Shown here piece by piece: positions 22,274-34,555 of a stretch of DNA of 64,000 nt (positions are counted from its first letter, which is position 1; each line of letters begins with the position of its first letter). A model generated the notes under the pieces. It saw only the letters and a program-made list of their open reading frames with translations. It searched no databases and was not told the origin of the DNA. Source of the DNA: Lyophyllum atratum (Eukaryota > Basidiomycota > Agaricomycetes > Agaricales > Lyophyllaceae); assembly GCA_014905825.1 (NCBI GenBank), contig JACGCN010000008.1, positions 1,860,001 through 1,924,000 on the forward strand. Reading direction: 5' to 3'. The position numbers and the translations under genes were made by a program.

Positions 22274-22936
22274 CAGTCAAGCACCGCCCACTGAGACAGC
22301 ACCGCCCAATGAGACGATGGGATTTTTTGGCCAGCCACACCTTCCCATGGCCTCGGACTTTTGTGGATACGATTATACTATATTATAGCTACCTGCATGT
22401 ACTTCCTACGCCCAAAAGAAGGTGATGCACAAATTAGAGAACAGGAATACCTAGCAAAAAAGCATGATTTGGGCTATTTTACTTTCTCCGACAAAATTTT
22501 CAGGAATTCTTCTGCAGAATCTCAATGTGATACATATTACCATGCTCTATCCAGGTTCTAGGCAGATGGAAGTACCGTTATATGTCTTTCGTCGAAGATT
22601 GTCAGGAGGAATGACGATTTAGGAAGCTGATTGTCACGTCACGACTGCCAAAAGTGGTACCATCACAGATGATCAGACGTGATCCTCCCTCAGAAAGCCT
22701 GGGAATTGAGCGTGACGTGATGCGTCTCAGTGGGCGGTTTTCATGCTGATAAGCCGTTTTGCTACTGATTTCACCATCGTAGCTCGTTCTCTCCTCCTAC
22801 AGTGTTCAGAACACTCTGAGATTGTGCCGACTACTTCCTTCCATACCCCTGTGCACTTTGATTTTGCACCATATCACTTAGTATTTTCTCCGAAAGGCAA
22901 AAAGATTTCAGTGTCTCAGTGGACGGTGCTTGACTG
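22274..22936. mobile_element. non-autonomous Fot1/pogo-like (Tc1-mariner) element
   Basis: A 663-bp segment with inverted ends: CAGTCAAGCACCGCCCACTG at the left, and at the right the reverse complement with one mismatch within the first 25 bases. It is flanked by TA on both sides (22272-22273, 22937-22938), the target of Tc1-mariner elements. The AGTCAAGCACC end resembles Fot1-type pogo termini as I remember them. Subterminal repeats of CCGCCCA.TGAGAC occur inside. No transposase ORF. The equivalent position in the right arm, near 38160, lacks it. Confidence 0.75.
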
Positions 22937-23039
22937 TATTCATCGGTTTTCTGTCGCGGAAGAATCGATCATACATATCTTTAGGGGGATATTTGAGGCT
23001 GTGTGCGCCGGCGTCTATGCTGTGGACAAACTGAACACG

Positions 23040-23435
23040 CCGCGGCGGGCTTGATGTCTATCGAAGGGCCATGAGTCGAATTCGGATTCACTTACTGAAC
23101 GTCTGCGCTTATCCGGGATCCCTCTGGCGAAGAGAAGTAGGTTCGGTTGTTGAGCAGTCTTGGTAGTGTACGAGCGAGCTATGGCTGTGTCAAAGAATTG
23201 TGATCAGGTTATTTCGGTCTTGCTTCGGTCTCCCCCATGAAGCGAATGGGAACAACGTCCTGAAGACAACAACAGTAGTTCGCATCGTGAAGAAAAGGGA
23301 ACAAAGCTTTGCATAGAATACCATTTATTCAGTCCTTCGAAGCCAGTAACCGCCCCGATCAGGATTTTCACCAAGTCCAAAAAGCGACGAGCGCTTTTTT
23401 CAATGCCTAAGGAGATCCCGGCCATATTCGCGCCT
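23040..23435 (-). pseudogene. left-arm copy of the VWA gene tail and its downstream region
   Basis: Read leftward, LDLVKILIGAVTGFEG matches the last exon of the VWA gene. The following sequence (TTGTCTTCAGGACGT, CCGCCGCGGCGTGTTCAGTTTGT) follows 37700-38100 of the right arm with many substitutions. Similarity ends near 23435, marking the inner breakpoint of the duplication inside the VWA last exon. Confidence 0.6.
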
Positions 23436-23788
23436 AAAATCGCGGGCTGTTACAGGTACGTCGATTGCAAGAGCATTCGCTCTGGTGAGAGGGAGCTTCA
23501 TATGTGCGGTCCGGATTCCAAGAGACATAGCGAGGGATCCGAAAACGCGCATGAAGCTACCGATGTAGATGAGTCATTGTATTTATCATGACAAGTGCTG
23601 ATGACACAGTATTCGTGGCGCGAGGGTTTGGTATTACTTCAAAGGGACGTGAATAGGTAGATCGTGAATAGGTATAAGGTCCAAGGGGGCGAGAGAGTTC
23701 CAAGAAAGTCCAAGATCATAGACAGAGATGTCCAAACTCATAAAGCTACAGGGTCATGATTCATGAGACGACGGTACCCCGAGGAGAC
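23436..23788. other. intergenic spacer at the inner edge of the left arm
   Basis: No gene or repeat recognised. Confidence 0.45.
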
Positions 23789-24532
23789 CTACATTTGGTC
23801 TAACCCCTCTGCACAGAGGCCGCATCCGATACATTCTAGACATGCTATTGTTGACGAGGGTTCAGTTACGGCCTTGGAGCAGATAATGAATGAAATTACT
23901 TACCAAGACCACCGCAGCAAGCACATAGGTAACATGGACAACAAAGAGGGTTTTGGAAGACACCTGTGCGGAAACGCCCACGTTAGTCAACTTCAGAAAC
24001 TAAGAGATACGCCTGAACCCACCTCTGCAACACCAGGCGCTCAGCATGATGCCAAGTAGAATAACAACGAATAACCCAACGAATACGACGATGAGATACA
24101 CTGGTAAGGGATTTAGGTCAGTTCGAGTGGAAGGCCTGGTATCAGAGAAGATATTATATCCATACATTTATTCTGTGTAAACGTTCCCCCGTTGCCTCCC
24201 GTCGCGTCTCCAGTTGCACGCTTCGTCAGACCATCGACTCCAAACAGAGCTCCGGCACCGTTCGTGCAGGAAAGTGCCAAAAGGAGAGATAGCGTCAACA
24301 AAGCGGCGAGCGCAGGAAGGAGAACGTGGCGGAGACGAGAGCTGTGGCAACGGCTCTGGTGCGCGGACATACTGCATTCGTCATCTTGGCACGAAGAGTC
24401 TTGACCACGACATTGGCTGCACTGAGATGGTTGGACGGCGCGTTTCTCTTCGTATTCAGTCTCTTGGTAAAGATCCATCTTCATCAGACCACTAGGCTGA
24501 GCGTGTCGTGTCGTGCCTGCTGTATGATTCAT
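23789..24532 (-). CDS. membrane protein with cysteine-rich cytosolic tail, four exons
   Basis: Exons 24532-24166, 24100-24023, 23963-23904 and 23844-23789 encode 186 aa. The N-terminal half is polar and Cys/Gln-rich. A first membrane span, LLPALAALLTLSLLLALSC, is followed by a Gly/Thr-rich loop and a second span, LYLIVVFVGLFVVILLGIML. Then come CCRG and a tail with many CC and CxxC pairs (NPLCCPCYLCACCGGLACLE, CIGCGLCAEGLD). I recognise this tail from conserved but uncharacterised fungal proteins (memory only). The dense cysteines next to a membrane span suggest palmitoylation or metal binding; that is inference. All exon joins keep frame and rebuild the conserved tail exactly. Confidence 0.8.
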
Positions 24533-25240
24533 TGTCGGAGGGCCGGAGAGTGGAGCTGAGGCGTGAATAGAAAGTGAATCCTCAGAGCAACGGCCGGAGG
24601 GATATGCCAGGACTTGAACGGAAGCCAGGTAATGGGTTGGAAGCCAGCTGCCTCTTTATACTGTCCGAGGTCCGAATAGCATGGCGCAGGGAGGCCTGGG
24701 CGTACACGCTCCGACCAAAAGAAGCAGTGGCTGCGGATGCTGATGACGTGTGGGAAAGAAGGCTGTGCCAATGTGTCAATGCTATATATAGGTCGCTCAG
24801 TTAGTCGCAAGGCAGTATAGCTAGCTACCGTGTAGCCGTCAGGCTTGAGAGAGACCGAACAAACCAGCACGCATAAAACATGAACGTGAATTGCAAGCCC
24901 ACCACTAGCAAAGGTTTATCAAGCATCGTACCAACGTTTCGCGTCGCAACGGGATCGGCTCGCCGACTTTCGAAATGTGCACCGCCCTTCGACTGCGGAT
25001 GCATACCAAGACCGCAATCGACGATCCATACGATCGCCTTGAACCGATACTCGGCTGGGCATTATGCGTAAAAGGCATAACAATTCACAGGCATTCGCAC
25101 ACACCATGATACGTATTCCAATTTCCAAGAGCAAGAGAAACATGTAGATTTCGTGAACGTTACAATGATACAACAGGCTCAACGACGTTAGGAAACGTCA
25201 CTAGCCGTGGCAGTGTACAAAAGGAAACAGGTCGGTCAAG
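24533..25240. other. intergenic, no gene recognised
   Basis: Upstream of the Cys-tail gene and downstream of MFS gene 1; only short ORFs without features. Confidence 0.45.
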
Positions 25241-27845
25241 TTAAACCTTCGCATCAAGTGATTCCGCATGATCGGAAGACTTCTCATTAAAGTGGCCCGC
25301 TAAAGAAAAGCGTGGTGTCAAGTCAAAATCATGCGAAGAAAAGCAGGAAACGAGGCGGACCATGTGTCTGCTTGTCGATATCGGCTTGACGTTGTTCTGC
25401 AGAGATAGAGCCGAATATGACATCCATCTCTTCCAAGCTACGCCCCTTGGTCTCTGGGATAAGCCTGGTGCCAAGGGGGATAGCAGTTAGTACGACTCTA
25501 GTCAACTGGGAACTGAAGGAGACTGACAATGAGAACACGGCCATCGCGCCGATGTTCACAGTAGCGAACATCAAGAAGATCTTGTAGCCGAGGTCGCTGA
25601 TCATATCGGGCGTGACCTTCGACACAACGAAATCTTGAAGCAGATCATAACGTCAGTAACTGAAGGTACGCTAAGTTTCAAAGAAAAGAACATACTCCAA
25701 AGCCATTGCGACGAGCTCGCAAGTGCAAGACCATAATGTCTCGTCCTAGTAGGGAAGATATCTGAAACATACACCCAAGGAAGAGGACCTATATAATAAC
25801 ACATTAATTGGTACATCGCCGCATAAACGTCGCTGTATCTTACCCCATCCCATCGAGTAGAAGCACACGTAGATGTACAACAGCCCTGCCATCGCCTTAG
25901 ATGCCGGAGGTGGATCTGGAGGGGCCTGACCATTGATGACGGGCGGGGGCGGGTGTGTCTTGAGTATCGCGCCGATGATGTAGAACAGGGTGCCCATGCC
26001 CATCGCGGAGATGAAGAGGGAGAGCTTCCGGCCGAGGGTTTCGACGCCGTAGAAGATGAAGAGGGCGGTCGCTACGACCTTGACGACGCCTGTGTCAAGT
26101 CACTTAGTTATGTGAAGTCGGAGAATATCACCAAGATTCAGACGCACCGTAGATTCCGCTCGCAAGCAGGGAGCTTTTCTGACTTGAGTATCCGATCTAG
26201 ACGCATACGAACCAGGTAAGGAACGGACTAAATGATATAAAGCAAGGCATCTCACGGAAGCAAAGATTTGAGGCGCGTAATAGCTTAACGGAGAAGAACA
26301 AGTCAGACCAACACGCCCTCGAACAAATAACTCAAGAATCACTTACTTGACCGAGTTCTGCCCAGCCCACTGCTGGAGCAGGAATATCACAAAAGCAATA
26401 ACAAACCGAATGAAGTTGCCCTTCCCAAAGAACGCTTCCCTGATCCCCAGGCCTTGGCGCGCCTCACGTTCTTCTTGGATAGCAGCCTCGATCTCAGCCA
26501 TTTCGCTGATAACACTCTCGGAGTCCATGGGTTCTTTACGAAGATAGGCAAGGTTCGCGAGGGCTTTTTCGTGCTTCCCAACGGAAGCCAGCCATCGCGG
26601 GGATTCCTGCACGAAGGAGGGTGAGCGCTGAGCCATAGATTATTGACTCGGGAACGGACCTTTAGGGTCAGGAGACCGAACGCCATGATACCGGCGGGCA
26701 CCAGTTGGAAGCCAAACGGGATTCTCCAGACGTTAACGCCGGAATGGATGTGAAGACCAACACCGTCTACATCGGAGAGAAGTCCAGTTCCATCCATAAA
26801 CTCATAAAACGCCGACGTACAGTTGATGAAGTACGAAATCATGACACCAATAGCAACCTGCGCTAGCGATAAGCTCCCACAGTCTTACGGGCTCGGGTGG
26901 GAGTTACTCGCCATAATCTGGAAACACCCCGTGATCCGTCCACGCACTTCCTTGGGCGCGCATTCCGAGACGAACGCAGGCGCGACGGCGGATATGGCAC
27001 CGATACCGAGACCCGATATCACTCGTCCAGCATATATCTCAGCCAGCCCGTTCGACCCTTCCGCTACCGTGGCCAGGATCTACGAAAAACGAAGAACGGC
27101 ATCAGCAAAAGTAGGCCATGCCGTCGGGGAAATTGGCGCTCACCGCTCCCACGAGGAATATCACAGTGAACGATGCCAATGTATAAATACGCCCGATCTT
27201 GGCTGAAGGTGGAGAGAAAGATGGCGTCAGCGCACGATGTGATAGACGACAAGGTTAGGTGTGCCTTCCCCACTCCCGCACAACCCCCACATAGTCACAG
27301 ATGTGGGGTATAGGTGGCCCCCACACATCAGTGATGGAACGATGGGACGGAAGACACGTGTGAGGGGGACCAACACACAACACACAACACACACCTGACA
27401 AGGGGGCGCTCGCTAGTGCTCCGAAGAATGCCCCTGCTTGTAGAACAGATACCACATTCGACGACACCTCGTTCACCCGTTTCTGGTTCTTCACCCCCGC
27501 GGCGTCAACAAGCCCAAAGGACTGCTGGAAATAGGGTGCGGCAACCACTCCTCCCCTACAAATGCAAGCGCCTTTCAACATTCGTGTGAAAGTGATGACG
27601 AGCGAGGAACGTACGCGATACCGCTGGCAGACGATCATATGCCAGGTTAGCGCTTGCGACGTTAGGGGACTGATGACAAGCACGACGTACGTGTCATATC
27701 CGAACAACACGATTCCCCAATACACGATGAACGCCAGCCCTACGATGTCCAAGCCCACGTCAACATCGAAACCACAGCCTCTCAAGGGGTCGAAAAACGT
27801 ACAATAAACCCGTATATTCTTGAATATTCCTTCCTTAACTCCCAT
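25241..27845 (-). CDS. MFS sugar/quinate-type permease 1, 16 exons
   Basis: The exons, 5' to 3', are 27845-27803, 27739-27691, 27623-27615, 27555-27395, 27202-27144, 27079-26912, 26857-26821, 26766-26660, 26606-26347, 26283-26256, 26196-26148, 26089-25844, 25788-25696, 25633-25528, 25464-25361 and 25299-25241. They encode 525 aa of a 12-span MFS sugar porter. Hallmarks: GYDTGIAGGVV, AGRVISGLGIG, ESPRWLASVGKHEKAL, LLQQWAGQNSVNYYAPQIF, DIFPTRTRHYGL and IPETKGRSLEEMD. The closest type I recall is fungal quinate/hexose permeases; substrate not provable here. Exon 3 is a 9-nt microexon completing DTGIAGG. The intron after exon 6 begins with GC (ATG|GCGAGT), a GC-AG intron. It is tandem with permease 2, sharing its orientation. 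Confidence 0.85.
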
Positions 27846-28429
27846 CCTGAATGCGACAGCCTGATTTCAAGAAGATTAGGCAGGCGGGCGGAGAAGCGAG
27901 ACGGGAGGGGCGGGGGGGTTGAGAGGCGGAGCCAACAAGGGGGACGGACTACCACCGAGCGCTCTTATAAAGCTTTGAGTTCATGCTCGCCGATGCCGTG
28001 TCTGCGAATAGAAGGGTTCCAAGCCCCATATGATGTGGATCCAGTGGGATCTCAGTCAGGAACGACCTAGCAATGGAGAACCACAGGGCCACGGCCCGTG
28101 GGGACCGTTTCGTGGACAGAAACGGATCATGCCAGATGGAGATAGAGGCTTGAACGAAGTTGAGACCGATTCAGATTGCATCAGGTCTGTCTTGCTCGAG
28201 TCAAAAGGAGAGAAAGGACGCAGCACTGTCACTGTACGGGAAGGAGGCTTGACAAGGTCGATCGACCAACTCGAAAAGCTTGAACTCATAGCGACACTAC
28301 TGATGGGAGAGCATTATCCTATTATTACACAAAAAGATCCGAAAAAAAATCCAAGTACAGTGGGAATATGTTGCACTACGAAACATAGTAGATGCATGGG
28401 TGATCGAGGCGTAAGGTATCATAACACGA
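27846..28429. other. intergenic between the two permease genes
   Basis: Holds the promoter of permease 1. A long rightward open frame across 28030-28533 looks incidental because it overlaps the end of permease 2 antisense and has no family features. Confidence 0.5.
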
Positions 28430-30508
28430 TCAAACTTTCTCGTGCCTTATCGAATGAGATGATCTGGTATCGTTTTTCTCATGCTCATGGGCTACAAGTT
28501 CGACGGTCAGCGCGCAGATCAAGCCTCGTATAGCCAAGCGTGAAGGCTCACCTCTCTCTTGTGTCGCAATGTTAGCAGCACGTTCCTCGGCGGAGATGGC
28601 GCCGAAGATGATGTCCATGTCCTCTAGACTGCGACCCTTCGTCTCAGGGATGAAGCTGTCAAAGAAGACGAATCAGTTTCCAAGCTAAAACCCACGACAG
28701 CCCGAACTCACAAGGCGAATGTGCCCATGGCGCCGATGTTGACGGTTCCGAACATGATGAAGATCTTCCACCCGAGGTTCGTGATCATATCGGGAGTGAC
28801 CTTCGACACCACGAAGTCTGAACGAAAAAGAAAGATATCAGCAAAACGTAGAAACACTGGTCGGAAAGGCGAGCTTACTCCACAACCACTGGGAAGCACT
28901 CGCAGTCGCAAGGCCATAATGCCTCGTGCGGGTCGGGAAGATGTCGGAAACGTACACCCAAGGAAGCGGTCCCCAGCCCATGGAGTAGAAGCACACGTAG
29001 ATGTAAAGGAGGGCAGCCATGGCTTTAGATGCTGGCGGGGGGTCGGCCTGCGCAACGGGAGGGTGTGTCTTGAGGATGGCGCCGATGAGGAAGAACAGGG
29101 TGCCCATGCCGATGGACGAGATGATGAGAGATAGTCGGCGCCCGAGGGACTCGACCATGAAGAAGACGAAGATAGCGGTAGCAACAACCTGCGAACGGGA
29201 GCATAAGTGATGCGGACCGAAATGGTGACCGAGACACGTACCTTGACGATACCGTAGATGCCCGAGGCCAAGAGAGAGTTCTGGGTGCCAGTGTATCCGA
29301 TGGAGTTGAAGATCTGAGGCGCGTAGTAACTAGAATGGAGAGACCGAGTGTCAGAGAATGTTGAGGATACCGAAAGGGACATAGTTACCCAACCGAGTTC
29401 TGTCCACCCCACTGCTGCAGCAAAAAGATCACGAAGGCGATGACGAAGCGGATGAAGTTGCCCTTCCCAAGGAAAGCTTCTTTGATTCCTAGACCTGCCC
29501 GAGCAACACGCTCCTCCTCGATTTGTGCCTCGATTTCAGCCATCTCGTGGGCGACGTCCACGGAGTCTTCGGGTTCCTTGCGAAGGTAGGCAAGGTTGCG
29601 CAGAGCTTCGTCCACGCGACCAACAGACGCAAGCCAACGGGGAGATTCCTATGAGGCGAACTCCTGTTAGGCGCCAGTCATACGGATACATAGAGCAAAC
29701 GCACCTTGACGGTCAGAAGACCGAACAGCATGATACCAGCAGGCACCAGCTGGAAACCGAACGGAATTCTCCAGATGTTGGGACCGCTGGCGATATGTTC
29801 GCTGATACCGAAATTGATGAAATACGAGATCATGACACCGATGGCGACCTGTTACGTCGACAAGACGAATGTCAGACAACGGATGACGAGAGTTAAGCCA
29901 ACGACACGCACCATGATCTGGAACAGACCAGTGATCCTGCCACGCACTTCCTTCGGGGAGCACTCCGAGACATAAGCAGGCGCCACCGCAGAGATACCAC
30001 CAATGCCGAAACCCGAAATGACGCGTCCGGCGTAGATGAGCTGGAGACCGTTGTGTGGTTCCTTGGCAACAGTGGTGAGGATAGCGCCGATGGAGAAGAC
30101 GGCGGTGAAGCCAACGAGAGTCCATCTACGACCAATTCTGGCTGGAGGACACGTCAGCGACGAGCAAGGAGAGAGACGGATAGCGTACATGAGATGGGAG
30201 CACTTCCCAGAGCACCGAAGAAGGCACCTCCCTGCAACACAGATACGACGATGGACGAAACTTCGTTTGTGCGCTTGATGTTCTTCGTTCCATCGGGGTT
30301 GCTCAGACCAAAGTGTTTGGAGAAGTATGGTTGCGCGACCACGCCACCGGCAATACCAGTATCATAACCAAAAAGGATGATACCCCAGTATACGATGAAC
30401 GCCAAATCTAAAACCGCGGTCACACGATAAGCAATGGATAGGGATACGAAAAAGCGAGAAGAACGCACAGTAGACGCGGCTGTTCTTGAACACTCCGGCG
30501 GCCACCAT
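28430..30508 (-). CDS. MFS sugar/quinate-type permease 2, ten exons
   Basis: Exons 30508-30469, 30407-30189, 30141-29912, 29848-29705, 29648-29389, 29329-29242, 29188-28879, 28817-28712, 28655-28552 and 28491-28430 encode 520 aa. Hallmarks: GYDTGIAGGVVAQPYF, RIGRRWTLVGF, AGRVISGFGIGG, ESPRWLASVGRVDEAL, LLQQWGGQNSVGYYAPQIF, VESLGRRLSL, SDIFPTRTRHYGLA and IPETKGRSLEDMD. It is a plasma-membrane proton-coupled porter by family. It is closely related to permease 1, but the DTGIAGG region and three other segments are uninterrupted here. The last intron (60 nt, no stop) could be retained without breaking the frame. Confidence 0.87.
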
Positions 30509-32881
30509 CTTGAAGTTGAACTTGTCGAGATCACCAGCCAACTGGGAGAGGAGGGGACGAGCTGAAACTTTGCAACGTCGCCATGAGGGCTTTTATGAAA
30601 AAAGGAGGCTTCCGTATATTGCAGGGTTGATCCAATCTCGATCAGTTACCCTGTGGGGCGGAATATGCGGGGCGGATAAATGACGGTCCGCGCGGTCCGT
30701 GCGCGTGTCGGACGCATTTGGCAAAACGATCGGCCTCTCCTGAACGTTCATGCAAGTCCCCGCAGAAATACTTAGGATGCGACACTCTGAAAAGGCGGGG
30801 AAAGCTTCTGTTTCTTTCTTCGAGATAATTTACTTCTGCTAGAGATGCCGTAGCGAGAGCCGTTCGGTGGGCGTCGGCCGCTTCACATCCAACGAAATGC
30901 ACATCGTCGCGAGGCTGCGAGATTACGCCGATTGGTGCCTGATTAGTATTTGTTAAAACGTCTCACTAAGGTCTTGACCCTTGGCTCTCAAGAGAGATTA
31001 TGAAGCTCAGATGCGGGGGGAAGCGGGCCGTTCCAACCCTCCTGGAACCTCTTAGATGCCGTACATACATGCAAAAAGGTCAGTCGCGTCAACATCTCCA
31101 TCTCCAAAAACGCAAAAGGCGGGCGCCGAAAGGTAAAACCGTCATGTCAAGCTGATTTAATGATCGAGGTCCAGTCGCATCGGAAATCCTGCTCTAATCT
31201 TTCAGTCTAGCAGCTTCCAGTATAGAGAAAGTACCGAGCCAACAGCTCGCCGCTCGCCGTCTTCGAGTTACACTCAACACCATCCCAGCATCAGATATTC
31301 GCCACATTCCCCACCAGATTTCGTCCAGATCCATCAGTCATGGGCCCGCCCTGAAAAATAGCCGACCAATTATCGTCATCCTGGGTAAACCTTCACATCG
31401 CGGAGTAGAGAACGTGTTGTCCGGGGAAGGCTGGGGAAGAAGAGGGGGGCCTCGAGCGTGTGTTGTTCTCTGGCCATGGGGAACTCGGAGACTGGGGTAA
31501 TCGGGAACAGCCCGGCCCGCCTGACTCCATCGACTCTGCACTGACTCGGAGGATGTGACACTGATACTTACACCATGCCTTGTGCCAGGACATCTGCTCG
31601 CTCGCCATCGCCGACAGGGGAGGCCGCTATGTACGTATCTCGAAGTACTTCGATCAGCCTCGCCCCACACGCAATTTTGGATCGAAGAAGAACCAATAAC
31701 CGATTTGACTTCGGAGCGCACTGTCAATGAACACTTTCGGAACCAGGAACACAGGTTTCTTATGTGCATCGCGTACGAACTGGTCATGTCGGTCGGGGGC
31801 TGAGGCTCGAAACGTCTGATACCCTGTTTTCGACGACCACGAGAGTGCAGGAAATGAGGCGGTACCCCGCAATCTCGCCAAAGCTATCATGATTGGGTCG
31901 ATCCAGCTAAGTGTGTCGAATGGTGCGTGGCAGGACCTTCGATGTATCTTGTATCTTTCCTGGACCACCGCATTATAGCGTTACAAGTCCTACAGCTTTC
32001 CGGTAACTACGAAGTAGCTGATATGGAGGTCTTGCATTAACGATTCGGACGACCTTGGTTTAGTGAATCCCGGGGACCGCATTTTTTACGTTGACGCCAC
32101 CTCACCCAAGACGCATCTGCTTCAAAAGACAGACCTATAAGTAGTCATATCCGTACCCGAGGGTATGCTAGCTAGTAAGTACGAACTTAGGACCCATGGG
32201 CGGTTTGTTCGTGTCCTGGACGTAGTGGGATTCGTCATCCCAGGCTGTCTCCTTCAGCTTGGAGGGCAACCAAGAGAGCCTGAGGTGTAACTTGCTATGG
32301 CCATGCATTGTCAGAATGCGTCGAGTCTATGAACTCGGATGGTGAGCCATGAGCCAAAGGAGGGAAGTTGTCATTGATGTCAAACGTCAAGAAGCGATCC
32401 AACATCCCAGACGGACTCAGCGCTTCATCCAATTCCAAATCGCCCCAAAAAACAAACGACAGGATAGGTGATAAAGGTCGCTGTGATGGAAACTAAATAG
32501 TAAGACGCAATGGCAAGATCTGGGACACTGCCCGCCTGGATGTAACTTATAAATACGTGGGTGTGATGTAACATAGAATCCTACGTCGGAGATGTGGTGC
32601 GTAGAGCGTAGAGTGTGGAGGTGCGCATGAACGTAAACGTATACGCGTACTGCATAAGTGGGTGTCCGATGGGGGTGGTAGTACAATGCTACAACAGACA
32701 ACAGACAAAAAAATCGAAACGAATCCGACCGACATCTAAAGCTCCCCATTTATCCGAGGAGGTACATAGGTAACGCAATATGCGCCCCAAACCCACTACC
32801 AGTACACGGCGCGAAGAAAACCGCGAGCCTAATCCCACAGTCTCAAATCCAAGACCCTCGTTCCTCGTCCCTCCCTCCTGC
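30509..32881. other. 2.4-kb region without a recognisable gene
   Basis: It contains the promoter of permease 2 and the 3' flank of the HMG-box gene. Several ORFs of 60-150 codons exist but overlap on both strands, lack motifs and show no splice partners. No repeat or tRNA seen. Confidence 0.45.
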
Positions 32882-34555
32882 CTACACAAACCCCCCAAAC
32901 CCCACATCATCCAACGACATCCTCGCAAAGTCCCCAACAAAGCTTTTAGCCCCCGTTTCAGTTCCAGTTTTGTCCCGGGCACCAGTACCGGCGAGAGCAG
33001 GACGAAAGCGCAAGCGCGGGGAGGGCGTGGAGAACGGCGAGTCCGTGTCCGTGTCCGACTTGCCCGAGGACCAAGAGGAGGAGGTGGGGGTGGAAGGAGA
33101 CATCGGGGCGGAGGGGGTGGAGGGGTTGGACGACGTTGGAGCTGTGAAGAAGGGGTTGGTGAACGTCGGAAGGGAGGCGCGGGGGAGCGGGGGAAGGGCA
33201 TGCATTTGCATTTGCATCGACTCGAAGGTAGCGCTCGTATACGCGGAAGCCATCAAAACACGTGGTGGAATATCCTGCGCATAAGTAGAATTCCGAGGTC
33301 AGTACATATATGCGCCAAACGAAAAGAAAACGGGAGAAAAGATGGAATTAGACAAACTCACCGATCCATGCTGTGTTTCTGAAAACCCGGCTCCCGCGTC
33401 CCATTCCCACGGCACAGGCACAGGTCCACCACTACACTCCCCCCACCCCGCCGCGCCGGGGGGATCAACAACATACGGCCTCGTGCTCAACGCAGGCCTC
33501 ACATCACACACCGCCTCCCCCCTGAACACCCTTTCATACAGCGCGCGTGTGGACGGAGAGACGTGCGCCAGGCCCGCGTGCGTCGGGTTTATGGGTGCGG
33601 AGGTGGTGGTAGATTGGTACATGGTGATGCGGGAAGGGCGCCTGGCGAGGTCGTCGCGCGTGATGAGGAGGGCGGAGGGGGCGGGTGCTTGGAGGGTTGC
33701 GGAGGGGGCGGGGATGCGGGGGGCACCGGGCGGGCAGGAGGAGGAGCGGCGGTAGGTGAGGTAGGAGGGGGGTGGGGATGGGTGTGTGGGCTGGGGATGG
33801 GGTGGGTCTTCGTCTGGTTTGTATGCGATGTAGCGGTGGTAGGGGAGGAACGTGGTTCCGCTAGTGGTGGAATTGCAGCAGAGGTCGTCTTCTATGGTCC
33901 ATCTGTGGTCAAGGTTTCGCGCCCGAGCGGCCCTCCTATTCGCGTTCGTCTTGCGAGCGGGCGCGGGCGTGGGCTCTTTGTCTTCCACACGCGTTCGGAC
34001 GTCTCGCCCCTCCATCGACGACGACGCGTCCCTAAGCCCAAACCCAACCTCACCCATCTCATCCTCCTCAACATCCCCCCTCTTCCTCCTCCTCCCCACC
34101 CCACCCGCGCCAACCCCACCCCCAGGGCTATACCGATACCCCGGATACACCCTCCTATGCTCCCCCTTCTCCCTCTCCGCCATCTCCACCCACGGCCTCC
34201 TCTCACCCTCCCCCATCGCGCGCCAAACGCCCCCCGCAATCCTCGATATATTGCGGTGATCCCGCTCGAGGTCCTTGGGCACCTTATGTTGGCGCACGAA
34301 GTCGCAGCGGAAGAGGATGAAGGGGTTGCGCGGGCGCGGGACGTGGCCGGGGGCTTGCTTGCGCGCGTGGGATTTCTTGGTGGGGTCTTGGGGGTGGTAG
34401 GTTGGGGAGGGGAGGGCGCTGGTGTTTAGGATTGGGGGTGGGGGTGTAGAGGTGGGAGTGGCAGCGGGAGTGAGCGTGGGAGAGGGAGGAGAGTCTGCGG
34501 GGCTGGGGAAGGGAGGGCTGGTATCGCGGAGAATCGCGTCGTCCGAAGAAGGCAT
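32882..34555 (-). CDS. HMG-box (MATA-type) transcription factor
   Basis: Exons 34555-33362 and 33274-32882 (87-nt intron) encode 528 aa. After a Pro/Ser/Thr-rich N-terminus comes an HMG box at about residues 72-145. It contains PRPRNPFILFRCDFVRQHK, then RNISRIAGGVWRAMGEGERR and VEMAEREKGEHRRVYPGYRY. This is the single-box, sequence-specific MATA/Sox-like class used in fungal mating-type and sexual-development regulators. Long low-complexity Pro/Thr stretches and a second region (RRSSSCPPGAPRIPAPSATL) follow. The frame stays open upstream of 34555 to 34867, so a longer N-terminus is possible. No homeodomain or pheromone/receptor genes are seen nearby, so this is not shown to be a mating locus. 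Confidence 0.82.

Noticed and set aside
28030..28533. 167-codon rightward open frame between the permeases
   Set aside because: Overlaps the spliced 3' end of permease 2 on the other strand, has no family features, signal or splice partners.
33563..34429. Long rightward open frames across the HMG-box gene
   Set aside because: They are antisense shadows caused by high GC and Pro/Arg-rich coding on the minus strand; the HMG box itself is clearly leftward.
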